Below are positions 35,471-44,002 of a stretch of 64,000 nucleotides of DNA, piece by piece. Origin of the DNA: Ferruginibacter sp. (GTDB lineage Bacteria; Bacteroidota; Bacteroidia; Chitinophagales; Chitinophagaceae); assembly GCA_025362235.1 (NCBI GenBank), contig JANYGZ010000050.1, forward strand, positions 1 to 64,000, in the 5' to 3' direction. Position numbers and translations under genes: made by a program. The notes under the pieces are model-generated. The model had not been told where the DNA came from. It ran no database searches and worked only from the letters and a program-made list of their open reading frames with translations. Numbering within the stretch: position 1 is the first letter of the stretch; each line of letters begins with the position of its first letter.

Positions 35471-36739
35471 ATGAAACTACTCAATAAGTCTATTTCTTTA
35501 TATATTTTATATGCTGCTGTTTTACTGCTGATAGCTATCCCTGTCTTGTATTTTTCCATCCAGCACCGGGTGGTGCACGAGATGGACGAAACCCTGCAGG
35601 ATCAAAAAGATAATATAATCAGCGAACTGCAAAAAACAGATACTTTAAACCTGGCACCATGGCTCGAAAATATTGAACCCGGCATCACCCTTTTGCCATC
35701 AGTAACTGAAAATAATAAGCCAGATAAATTTTACACAACATTCATCATTGAAAAAATTTCTAACGAAAAAAACCCATACCGGGTATTAGAAACTACCGTC
35801 AATCTCAAAGGAAAGCCATACACTTTGCAGATAAAAAATTCTTTTATAGGCAGCCAGGATTTAATTCAAAGTATTGTAAGGATTGTAGGCATTTTGTTAT
35901 TGATGGTAATAGTCGGGCTGGTGTTAATTAACCAGGTACTGTCAAAAAAATTATGGAAACCATTTTATAGCCTGCTGGATAAGTTGCAGGAGTTTAAAAT
36001 AGAAAACAATGCTCCACTTCATTTTGAAAAAACTAGCACAACAGAATTTACGGCTTTGAATAAAGCCATCACTTTATTAACGGGCCGCAGCAGAGAAGTG
36101 TACCAATCTCAAAAGGAATTTACAGAAAATGCTTCGCATGAAATGCAAACGCCTTTAGCAATTTTTCAGGGTAAGCTTGATCTGTTGATGCAGACATCGC
36201 CACTCACCAAGGAGCAATCTGAATTAATAAGCGATTTGGCAGATGTTAACCAGCGGGTAAACCGCTTAAACAAAAGCCTGCTGTTGCTTACAAAAATTGA
36301 AAATAACCAGTTTGCAGAAATAGAAAACGTATCTATACAGCAGTTATTGATAAAGCTGATAGAACAATACAGTTTTCAACTGGAACAACGGAATATTACC
36401 ATTATAAATGAAATTACAGAAGACATAGTAGTAGTAGCCAATAAAATGCTGATTGAAATAATGCTGGGTAATTTATTAAGCAATGCTATCAAGCACAATT
36501 TTATTAATGGCTCTATTTTGATTAGCGGAAACAAGACTGAGATAACCTTTATGAATACAGGAACAGAAGCGGTACTAAATGAAGATAAAATATTTCAGCG
36601 TTTTCAAAAACAAACTACAGACAGCAGCAGCATTGGCCTTGGCTTGCAAATAGCCCAAAAGATAGCTGTTAACTATCAATATACTATCAGCTATAACTTT
36701 TATAAAGGGCATCATCAATTTAAGCTCCGCTTCGGGTAA
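35471..36739 (+). CDS. Sensor histidine kinase
   Basis: 422 aa. Membrane helices about 8-30 and 133-155 enclose a periplasmic domain of about 100 residues; a HAMP-like linker follows, then the HisKA H-box with H223 (FTENASHEMQTPLAIFQ), and the ATPase domain with N-box LGNLLSNAIKHN and glycine box SSIGLGLQIAQKIA. It pairs with the OmpR-type regulator in a two-gene operon. Signal unknown; the downstream PepSY and efflux genes suggest envelope or toxic-compound stress. Confidence 0.95.
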   Translation: MKLLNKSISLYILYAAVLLLIAIPVLYFSIQHRVVHEMDETLQDQKDNIISELQKTDTLNLAPWLENIEPGITLLPSVTENNKPDKFYTTFIIEKISNEKNPYRVLETTVNLKGKPYTLQIKNSFIGSQDLIQSIVRIVGILLLMVIVGLVLINQVLSKKLWKPFYSLLDKLQEFKIENNAPLHFEKTSTTEFTALNKAITLLTGRSREVYQSQKEFTENASHEMQTPLAIFQGKLDLLMQTSPLTKEQSELISDLADVNQRVNRLNKSLLLLTKIENNQFAEIENVSIQQLLIKLIEQYSFQLEQRNITIINEITEDIVVVANKMLIEIMLGNLLSNAIKHNFINGSILISGNKTEITFMNTGTEAVLNEDKIFQRFQKQTTDSSSIGLGLQIAQKIAVNYQYTISYNFYKGHHQFKLRFG

Positions 36740-36800
36740 ACACGGCACTATATTTAAATTTGTGTTAAGTTATTAGTGTCAGTCAAAAATAATTTCGTCA

Positions 36801-36827
36801 TTCAGTATTTATTCAGATTTACCTTTG
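36801..36827 (+). promoter_or_regulatory. Promoter of the PepSY gene with TTCAG direct repeat
   Basis: TTCAG at 36801-36805 and 36812-36816 (11-base period), followed directly by TACCTTTG at 36820-36827, an exact TAnnTTTG -7 box, 36 bases before the ATG. The repeat occupies the -33 area, suggesting a regulator replaces the -33 contact. Confidence 0.6.
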
Positions 36828-36862
36828 AAGTTTACATTATTAAATAACTAAAAATAAAAAAC

Positions 36863-37291
36863 ATGAAAAAGATTATTATGATGGCACTAGTGTCAATGTC
36901 AATAACGTTTACTGCCAGTGCTCAAAAATTGAATGATGCAGACGTGCCTGCTGCTGTTAAAACATCTTTCGCAAAAAAATATTCAGGTTCTGTTGCCAAA
37001 TGGGAAAAAGAAGATGCGAAGTATGAAGCAGGATTTAAAAAAGATGGCAAAACTATGTCGGCCTCGTTTGAGGCAAGTGGCACTTTTACAGAATCTGAAG
37101 TGGACATTAAGGTAGCTGATTTGCCGGCAACTGTTTTAACTTATGTAAAGGAACATTACAAAGGTAAAACCATAAAGGAAGGGGCTAAAATTACCAAGGC
37201 TGATGGCACAGTAAACTACGAAGCAGAGGTAGATGGCAAAGATGTAATATTTGATGCTGCAGGTAAATTTTTGAAAGAAGTAAAAGATTAA
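36863..37291 (+). CDS. PepSY-like exported protein
   Basis: 142 aa. Signal peptide MKKIIMMALVSMSITFTASAQ, then two PepSY-like (DUF2874) repeats at about 25-85 and 90-142 (VPAAVKTSFAKKYSGSVAKWEKED and LPATVLTYVKEHYKGKTIKEGAK). Periplasmic; often found next to two-component systems in Bacteroidota. Own promoter with the TTCAG repeat and a terminator after the stop. Confidence 0.9.
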   Translation: MKKIIMMALVSMSITFTASAQKLNDADVPAAVKTSFAKKYSGSVAKWEKEDAKYEAGFKKDGKTMSASFEASGTFTESEVDIKVADLPATVLTYVKEHYKGKTIKEGAKITKADGTVNYEAEVDGKDVIFDAAGKFLKEVKD

Positions 37292-37304
37292 AATTGTATT
37301 TTAC

Positions 37305-37332
37305 AGGAGCGGCTATAAAGCTGCTCCTTTTA
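37305..37332 (+). terminator. Intrinsic terminator after the PepSY gene
   Basis: AGGAGCGGC (37305-37313) pairs with GCTGCTCCT (37320-37328) around TATAAA with one G-U pair, followed by TTTTATTT. Separates the PepSY gene from the efflux genes, allowing partial readthrough. Confidence 0.8.
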
Positions 37333-37357
37333 TTTAATAACTATAATAAACATTTTT

Positions 37358-38362
37358 ATGAAAAAATTAATAACACTTATTTTAATAATTATTGCCTTTA
37401 CCAATGTAAATGCTCAACAAAAAACCGGGTTTAGTGTAATCAAAACATTTCATATTGCCAGTGCAGGGGGGTGGGATTATTTAGAAGTTGGGCCAATAAA
37501 TGACTGGTTGTATGTGAGCCATGGTGGGCAGGTAAATATCCTTAATAAAAAAACGGGCGACTCAGTTGGGGTAATTGAAAATACAACCGGTATACATGGT
37601 ATTGCTTTTGATGTTGCCAATGGCAAAGGGTATACAAGCAACGGAAGATTAAATAATGTGTATGTATTTGACATGAACACCAATAAAGTGCTTACGAAAA
37701 TTGCTACTGGCCAAAACCCCGATGCAATTATGTATGAACCTTTTTCAAAAAAAATAATTACCTGCAATGGGCGCAGTAACAATTTGAGCATTATAGACCC
37801 TGCGAAAAATAAAGTAATAGATAGTGTAAGCGTTGGCGGCAAACCCGAGACGGCGGTTAGCGATGGTGCCGGTAAATTATTTGTAAATGTAGAAGACAAG
37901 AACGAAATTGTTGCGGTTGATACTAAAACCTTTAAGGTAATTAGCCGTTGGAGTATTTTGCCGGGAGATGGGCCAACCGGGCTTGCTTATGATAATAATA
38001 CTAAACGGTTATTTGCAGGTTGCGATAAATTATTGATGGTGATAAATGCTACCAATGGTAAGGTAGTTGATAAACTGGCAATTGGCGATGGTTGCGATGG
38101 TGTGGTATTTGACCCTGCTTTAAAAAATATTTATACTTCCAATGGCGAGGGAACAATAACTGTTATTCATGAAGAAAGTGCTGATAAATTTACAGTAGTA
38201 GAAAATATTGTTACTAAAAGAGGAGCCAGAACAATTGCATTGGATAAAGCTACCCATATATTATATTTGCCTACTGCAGAATTTGAACCGGCAGATCCCA
38301 CCCAAAAAGAAAGGCCAAAAATGTTGCCAGGTACTTTTCAGGTGTTGGTGGTTGGCAAATAG
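37358..38362 (+). CDS. YncE-type seven-bladed beta-propeller protein, exported
   Basis: 334 aa. Signal peptide ending VNAQ (1-19), then six to seven propeller repeats of the YVTN/YncE type (TGIHGIAFDVANGKGYTSN, ATGQNPDAIMYEPFSKKIITCNG, IDSVSVGGKPETAVSDGAGKL, DGPTGLAYDNNTKRLFAGC, GDGCDGVVFDPALKNIYTSNG). Periplasmic; function unclear, often a redox or ligand-binding accessory. 21 bases before the TolC gene and so probably part of the efflux operon. Confidence 0.88.
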   Translation: MKKLITLILIIIAFTNVNAQQKTGFSVIKTFHIASAGGWDYLEVGPINDWLYVSHGGQVNILNKKTGDSVGVIENTTGIHGIAFDVANGKGYTSNGRLNNVYVFDMNTNKVLTKIATGQNPDAIMYEPFSKKIITCNGRSNNLSIIDPAKNKVIDSVSVGGKPETAVSDGAGKLFVNVEDKNEIVAVDTKTFKVISRWSILPGDGPTGLAYDNNTKRLFAGCDKLLMVINATNGKVVDKLAIGDGCDGVVFDPALKNIYTSNGEGTITVIHEESADKFTVVENIVTKRGARTIALDKATHILYLPTAEFEPADPTQKERPKMLPGTFQVLVVGK

Positions 38363-38383
38363 CAGCTTTATTAAATAACAAAT

Positions 38384-39625
38384 ATGAATTGTAAAATTGC
38401 AACAATATTTTTCGTCTTTTTAACAAGTATTGGTACAGCACAAAATAAAGACATTGATTATTTTATAAAACAGGGGCTGCAAAACAGCCCCTTACTAAAA
38501 GACTATCAGCTACAGATTCAGACAAATGCAATTGACAGCCAGCGTTTGCGGGTATCTTACCTGCCGCAGGTAAATGCCGGTACTGCTGCAGCTTATGCAC
38601 CGTTAATAAAAGGTTGGGGTTACGATGGAGCCATTACTAATCTTCATACGTTTAATGCACTGGTTACTGTATCGCAGCCAATAATTGGTAAAAACAATAT
38701 AACTAACCAGTATATGGCTTTACATCTCCAGAATTTAGGCTTGCAAAATCAGGGCAAAATATCGGAGCAGGATTTAAAACGAAGCATAGCCCAGCAGTAC
38801 ATTACTGTTTATGGCGATTTAGAGCAGATTCGCTTTAATACCGAATTAATGGACTTATTAAAAGAAGAAGAAAGTATTCTGAAAAAACTGGCAGAAAAGG
38901 GAGTGTATAAACAAACCGATTTTCTTTCTTTTATGGTAAGTATTCAACAGCAGGAGCTGATAATAAAACAATTGAAACAACAGTATCAAAATAATTTTTC
39001 CACGCTTAATTATATCAGCGGTTTGTCAGATACAGCCTATACCATTTTACCGGTACCTCAATTATTAAATGAGGCATTACCCCCTTTAGAACAAACAGTA
39101 TTTTATCACCAATACCAGCTGGATAGTTTGAAAATAAAAAATACTGACCAGCAAATTGATTTTAACTACCAGCCTAAAATAAATGTATTTGCAGATGGCG
39201 GCTATAATTCGTCTTTTCTCACTACCCCATATAAAAATTTTGGCGTTAGCGCAGGTGTAAGCCTTGTTGTACCTATTTATGATGGGAATCAAAAAAAAAT
39301 GCTCCATCAAAAAAATACCATTGCTGAGCAGAACCGTCAGAATTACCTGAACTTTTTTAGCAAACAATATAAGCAGCAAATAGATCAATTGCAGCAACAG
39401 CTTGTATTGGCAGAACAGTTGATACAACAGGCAACTGTTCAGATAAAATATGCAGAAGGCTTAATAAATGCACAACGCCCGCAATTAGTAACCGGCGATG
39501 TGCGTATTGCAGATTATATTATTGCTATTGGCAATTACCTGAATGCTAAAAATATTATTACACAAAATACCATTACTAAACTGCAATTAAATAATCAGAT
39601 AAATTACTGGAACCGAAAACAATAA
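38384..39625 (+). CDS. TolC-family outer-membrane efflux protein
   Basis: 413 aa. Signal peptide (ending GTAQ), then the TolC/OEP pattern of long helices and short strands: two coiled helices at about 60-190 and 240-400 with the repeat of alternating barrel strands. Outer-membrane channel partner of the adaptor (6 bases downstream) and the RND pump. Length is on the short side of the family. Confidence 0.9.
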   Translation: MNCKIATIFFVFLTSIGTAQNKDIDYFIKQGLQNSPLLKDYQLQIQTNAIDSQRLRVSYLPQVNAGTAAAYAPLIKGWGYDGAITNLHTFNALVTVSQPIIGKNNITNQYMALHLQNLGLQNQGKISEQDLKRSIAQQYITVYGDLEQIRFNTELMDLLKEEESILKKLAEKGVYKQTDFLSFMVSIQQQELIIKQLKQQYQNNFSTLNYISGLSDTAYTILPVPQLLNEALPPLEQTVFYHQYQLDSLKIKNTDQQIDFNYQPKINVFADGGYNSSFLTTPYKNFGVSAGVSLVVPIYDGNQKKMLHQKNTIAEQNRQNYLNFFSKQYKQQIDQLQQQLVLAEQLIQQATVQIKYAEGLINAQRPQLVTGDVRIADYIIAIGNYLNAKNIITQNTITKLQLNNQINYWNRKQ

Positions 39626-39631
39626 ACTGCC

Positions 39632-40570
39632 ATGCTGAAAAAATATTCATTAATGCTGTCGTTGTTATTTGCCATCACCTGCCTGGTAAGTTGTGGTTCA
39701 AATAAAAATGCGGCTACAACAGATACTCCGGTTGCTGAAGCCGGAACACCTGTAACGCTTACCAGTATTACTGTTGGGCCACTGTTGGAAACTACAGAAT
39801 TAAATGCCACATCTGCTTTTCAACTGAAATCATTTGTAAAAGCAAATACCACAGGCTACCTGCAACTGGTAAATGCACAGTTGGGTAAATATATAACCAA
39901 AGGGCAGGATATGTTTGTTATTAAAAATAAGGAAGCAGAAGCCCTGGGTAATACAGTTAATGTATTGGATTCTTCTTTTCGTTTTACGGGTATTATACAT
40001 ATTAAAGCACCTGGCAGCGGTTATGTTTCTGTACTTACTTACAAGGCAGGTGACTATGTTACCGATGGCGAGCAATTAGCCACGATAAGTGACGTAAACA
40101 GTTTTGTGTTTTTGCTGGATTTGCCTTACGAATTAAAAAACTATTTAGCGGGCAATAAAAACCTGCAGTTGAAATTACCCGATGGCACTGTATTAAATGG
40201 TTACGTAGCTGCATTGATGCCGGTGGTGGATGCAGTGTCGCAAACACAGCAGGTTGTTATAAAAGTAAATAGCAAACAACAAATACCAGAGAACCTGATA
40301 GCAAAAGTAACCATTGTAAAAAAATCAAAAGCCAATGCCTTTTTACTGCCTAAAGATGCGGTATTGACAGACGAAGTGCAAAGCCAGTTTTGGGTAATGA
40401 AATTAACAGATAGTGCAACAGCAGTAAAAGTTCTAATAAAAAAAGGTTTGGAGAATAATAACCAGGTAGAAATTCTTTCACCCATATTTTCTGCTACAGA
40501 TAAAATATTATTAAGCGGCAATTATGGAGTGGCGGATACTGCAAAAGTAACAGTAACACAAGAGCAATAA
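39632..40570 (+). CDS. RND efflux periplasmic adaptor (HlyD/MFP) lipoprotein
   Basis: 312 aa. Lipoprotein signal with SC (FAITCLVSCG), Cys at 21; biotinyl-lipoyl-like hinge (SFVKANTTGYLQLVNAQLGKYITKGQDMFVI; IIHIKAPGSGYVSVLTYKAGDYVTDGEQLATI) and C-terminal beta-barrel and membrane-proximal domains. Anchored in the inner membrane. The alpha-helical hairpin usual between lipoyl halves is almost absent, so the adaptor is short. Confidence 0.92.
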   Translation: MLKKYSLMLSLLFAITCLVSCGSNKNAATTDTPVAEAGTPVTLTSITVGPLLETTELNATSAFQLKSFVKANTTGYLQLVNAQLGKYITKGQDMFVIKNKEAEALGNTVNVLDSSFRFTGIIHIKAPGSGYVSVLTYKAGDYVTDGEQLATISDVNSFVFLLDLPYELKNYLAGNKNLQLKLPDGTVLNGYVAALMPVVDAVSQTQQVVIKVNSKQQIPENLIAKVTIVKKSKANAFLLPKDAVLTDEVQSQFWVMKLTDSATAVKVLIKKGLENNNQVEILSPIFSATDKILLSGNYGVADTAKVTVTQEQ

Positions 40571-40594
40571 TTTTAAATCGCAGGTAGCCAAGTT

Positions 40595-40732
40595 CATTGC
40601 AGGGGTATTCCAAATTGTCGCTTCGGGTTTCGGCCGGTGGGGACACCGGGCCGAGGCTGAGCCGTGGTTGGTGTCCACACCAACCACTTGTTGTGGCGAC
40701 AAGCGACAATTTAGAATGCACCGCATTGCAGG
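40595..40732. mobile_element. MITE-like element between adaptor and pump genes
   Basis: Inverted repeats of 12 perfect bases (40612-40623 and 40701-40712), extended outwards with about 19 of 22 matches, enclose two GC-rich hairpins: 40634-40649 (6 bp stem) and 40664-40687 (11 bp stem, 2-base loop). A perfect 9-base direct repeat CATTGCAGG flanks the unit (40595-40603; 40724-40732). No ORF inside. The GC-rich content differs sharply from the flanks. Size and structure fit a non-autonomous (MITE or REP-type) element. Confidence 0.7.
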
Positions 40733-40760
40733 CACCTGCTATTATTATATTTTATAAACG

Positions 40761-43700
40761 ATGAAGAACTTTTTCATTTCACATAAAAACCCGGTAACGG
40801 TTGTTATTGCCATCATTATTTTAGGTGGATTTTTTGCGTACAGCAAAATGCAGACTGCGTTGTTTCCGGAAATTACATTTCCAAAAATAAAAATAATAGC
40901 AGATGCAGGCCAGCAGCCGGTAAACAAAATGATGATTACGGTAACACGTGAATTGGAGAATGCTGTAAAGCAGGTGCCTGATTTAAAAATGATACGCAGT
41001 ACCACCAGCCGGGGCAGTTGCGAAATAAGCGCCTTCATGGATTGGAAAGCCAATATTGATGTAAGCCAGCAAAGGATAGAGAGTAAAATTAGTGAGATAA
41101 GAAACATATTGCCACCTGATGTACAAATTACTGTGGAACGGATGAACCCATCCATTTTACCTGTAATTGGCTACACATTAGAAGCCCCGTCATTATCGCC
41201 TATTGACCAAAAGCTATTGGCTATGTACACCATCAAACCTTTTTTATCGCAGGTTGAAGGAGTAAGCGAGATAAGGGTAATTGGAGGTAAAGCCAAAGAG
41301 TTTTGGCTTACACTCAACAAAGGTAAAATGAGTACGCTGGGTATTACTCCCGACGCAATAACTACCGCATTAAGTCAAACAAATTTTATTAAATCAAATG
41401 GTTATTTATCAGATTACCGTCAAATGTATTTAACGGTAACCGATGCGGTAGTAGATACAAAAAACGAACTGGAAAAATTAGTCATCAGTAATAACGGCAA
41501 GCGAATTGTTACACTGCAGGACATAGCTGCAATCCAAATTCAGGAAGGAAAGGAATACGTAAAAATAAATGCCAACGGACATTCGGCAATTTTACTGGCG
41601 GTTGTAAAGCAGCCCAACGCTAACCTGGTTGACCTATCTGCAAAAATGCAAACTAAGGTAGAGGATCTTCGGAAAATTTTACCAAAAGGGGTAACTATTC
41701 AACCCTATTATGTACAAAGCGATTTTGTAAAAGATTCTGTAAAAAGTGTAACAGATAGTTTGTGGATTGGTGTGCTGTTAGCCATACTGGTAGCCATTAT
41801 TTTTCTGCGTTCCTTAAAGGCAAGTGCGGTTATTTTAATTACCATACCGGTTACTTTGCTGCTGACACTTATTGTACTGTATGCAACTGGGCAAACCTTT
41901 AATATTATGACGCTTGGGGCAATTGCTGCTGCCATCGGTTTAATAATTGATGATGCCATTGTGGTAGTTGAACAAATACATCGTACACATGAAGAACACC
42001 CTGAAGAACCCACGGCTGCTTTGTTACAAAAAGCCATCAGGTATTTATTGCCAGCCATGATCGGCTCGTCGTTAAGTACTATTGTTATTTTTCTTCCCTT
42101 CATATTAATGACCGGTGTAGCGGGTGCGTATTTTAAAGTGATGACAGACACTATGATTGTTACATTGGCTTGTTCATTTTTTGTAAGCTGGGTTTGTTTG
42201 CCCGTAATTTATTTGCTTTTCACCCGAAGCAAACCAAGGGTACTTTCCGCTAAACAGGCACTTAAAAAATCAAGACAGAATAAGCCTGCTCCACATGGTG
42301 TACACAATCAAAAATGGGTAGGTTTTTTTATTAAAAAACCTGTTATTAGTTTGATTATAATTTTATTACTAGGGTTTTCTATCTGGTATATTTTGCCAAA
42401 ATTAGAAACAGGTTTTTTGCCTGATATGGACGAAGGAAGTGTGGTATTGGATTACAGTTCGCCCCCTGGTACTTCCCTGGAAGAGACTGACAGAATGCTT
42501 CGGGAAGTGGAAAAAATTATTACCAGAATACCAGAGGTTGAAACTTATTCCCGCAGAACAGGAACGCAAATGGGGTTTTTTATTACAGAACCTAATCGTG
42601 GTGACTACCTGATACAATTAAAACAAAACCGTAAAAAAACTACTAATGATGTAATAGATGAAATACGCGGTAAGGTTGAAAAATCTCAACCTGCTTTACG
42701 TATCGATTTTGGCCAGGTAATTGGCGATATGCTGGGCGATTTGATGACATCTGTACAACCAATTGAAGTAAAGATTTTTGGCAACGACCAGAAGAAATTG
42801 CAGCAATTATCCAGACAGGTTGCAGCAGTGGTAACAAACGTAAAAGGTACCGCAGATGTATTTGATGGAATTGTTATTGCAGGGCCATCTATTTCCATTC
42901 AACCCAATGCTACCACACTTGCGCAATATGGTATTACGCCTGCTAACCTGCAATATCAATTACAATCTGCATTGGAAGGAAATATAGTAGGCACTGTATT
43001 TGAAAAAGAACAGCTTTCAGCATTAAGGATCGTATATCCAGGAAACCGTAACCTGAGTGTGGAAGATATACGAAAGTTGCAAATATTTTTACCAAATGGC
43101 AAATTAAAACCCATTACAGAGCTGGCGGATATTACACTAAATGCAGGGGATGCAGAGATAGAGCGGCAAGATTTACAATCAATGGGCGTTGTGACCGGGA
43201 GACTCGATAACCGCGACCTTGGTAGTGTAATGAAGGATATAAAAAAATCAGTTGACGCCAATGTGATGATGCCAACAGGTTACCACATTGTATACGGAGG
43301 AGCTTATGCCGATCAGCAAAAATCTTTTAAGGAACTGCTAATGATTTTGATAACCAGCAGCCTGCTGGTATTTATGGTAATATTATTTTTGTTCAGGGAT
43401 TTTAAAGTGGCATTATTGATATTGCTTGTTGCAGTACTGGGTATTAGCGGCAGTTATTTAGGATTGTACCTTACACATACGCCATTAAACGTGGGTAGTT
43501 ATACAGGTTTAATAATGATTGTAGGAATTATTGGCGAAAACGCCATTTTTACTTTCCTGCAATTCAGGGAATCATTGCGGCAAACCAATAATGTTGACGA
43601 AGCTATTATCTATTCTATCTCTACCCGGTTACGCCCTAAACTAATGACAGCATTAGGTGCAATCATTGCATTAATGCCCATTGCATTGGGTATTGGCACA

Positions 43701-43838
43701 GGGGCACAATTACATCAGCCTCTGGCTATTTCGGTGATTGGCGGTTTTTTAGTTGCACTGCCTTTATTATTAATTGTATTGCCAAGTTTGATGCGGCTAT
43801 TTTATAAGAATAGCAAGCCTGTTACAGTGACCGATTAA
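40761..43838 (+). CDS. RND-family efflux permease (AcrB/CusA-type)
   Basis: 1025 aa, complete. Twelve membrane helices in the usual 1 + 5 + 1 + 5 layout with two large periplasmic loops (about 35-330 and 560-850). Proton-relay aspartates of TM4 are in GLIIDDAIVVVEQ. N-terminus FFISHKNPVTVVIAIIILGG is typical. The product is near AcrB/MexB or CusA in length but the substrate class cannot be told from sequence alone. Pump subunit of the tripartite system with the TolC and adaptor upstream; the MITE-like element interrupts the spacing. Confidence 0.96.
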   Translation: MKNFFISHKNPVTVVIAIIILGGFFAYSKMQTALFPEITFPKIKIIADAGQQPVNKMMITVTRELENAVKQVPDLKMIRSTTSRGSCEISAFMDWKANIDVSQQRIESKISEIRNILPPDVQITVERMNPSILPVIGYTLEAPSLSPIDQKLLAMYTIKPFLSQVEGVSEIRVIGGKAKEFWLTLNKGKMSTLGITPDAITTALSQTNFIKSNGYLSDYRQMYLTVTDAVVDTKNELEKLVISNNGKRIVTLQDIAAIQIQEGKEYVKINANGHSAILLAVVKQPNANLVDLSAKMQTKVEDLRKILPKGVTIQPYYVQSDFVKDSVKSVTDSLWIGVLLAILVAIIFLRSLKASAVILITIPVTLLLTLIVLYATGQTFNIMTLGAIAAAIGLIIDDAIVVVEQIHRTHEEHPEEPTAALLQKAIRYLLPAMIGSSLSTIVIFLPFILMTGVAGAYFKVMTDTMIVTLACSFFVSWVCLPVIYLLFTRSKPRVLSAKQALKKSRQNKPAPHGVHNQKWVGFFIKKPVISLIIILLLGFSIWYILPKLETGFLPDMDEGSVVLDYSSPPGTSLEETDRMLREVEKIITRIPEVETYSRRTGTQMGFFITEPNRGDYLIQLKQNRKKTTNDVIDEIRGKVEKSQPALRIDFGQVIGDMLGDLMTSVQPIEVKIFGNDQKKLQQLSRQVAAVVTNVKGTADVFDGIVIAGPSISIQPNATTLAQYGITPANLQYQLQSALEGNIVGTVFEKEQLSALRIVYPGNRNLSVEDIRKLQIFLPNGKLKPITELADITLNAGDAEIERQDLQSMGVVTGRLDNRDLGSVMKDIKKSVDANVMMPTGYHIVYGGAYADQQKSFKELLMILITSSLLVFMVILFLFRDFKVALLILLVAVLGISGSYLGLYLTHTPLNVGSYTGLIMIVGIIGENAIFTFLQFRESLRQTNNVDEAIIYSISTRLRPKLMTALGAIIALMPIALGIGTGAQLHQPLAISVIGGFLVALPLLLIVLPSLMRLFYKNSKPVTVTD

Positions 43839-44002
43839 TTTTTTGTACCGGTATGCACAAGTACAATTTCGCCTGGTTTTAAAATGCGATATTTTTTAGA
43901 AAGTTAAAGTAAGAGCAATTGTTTTTGAAGCAGCGATTGACAGAATGAATAATCAGTTCAAAAAAATGCTGATAAGGGCAGTTCATTATATACATTTTCT
44001 TT

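Noticed and set aside
43843-43866. TTGTAC/GTACAA hairpin as terminator of the RND operon
   Set aside because: Large loop and no T-run after the stem.
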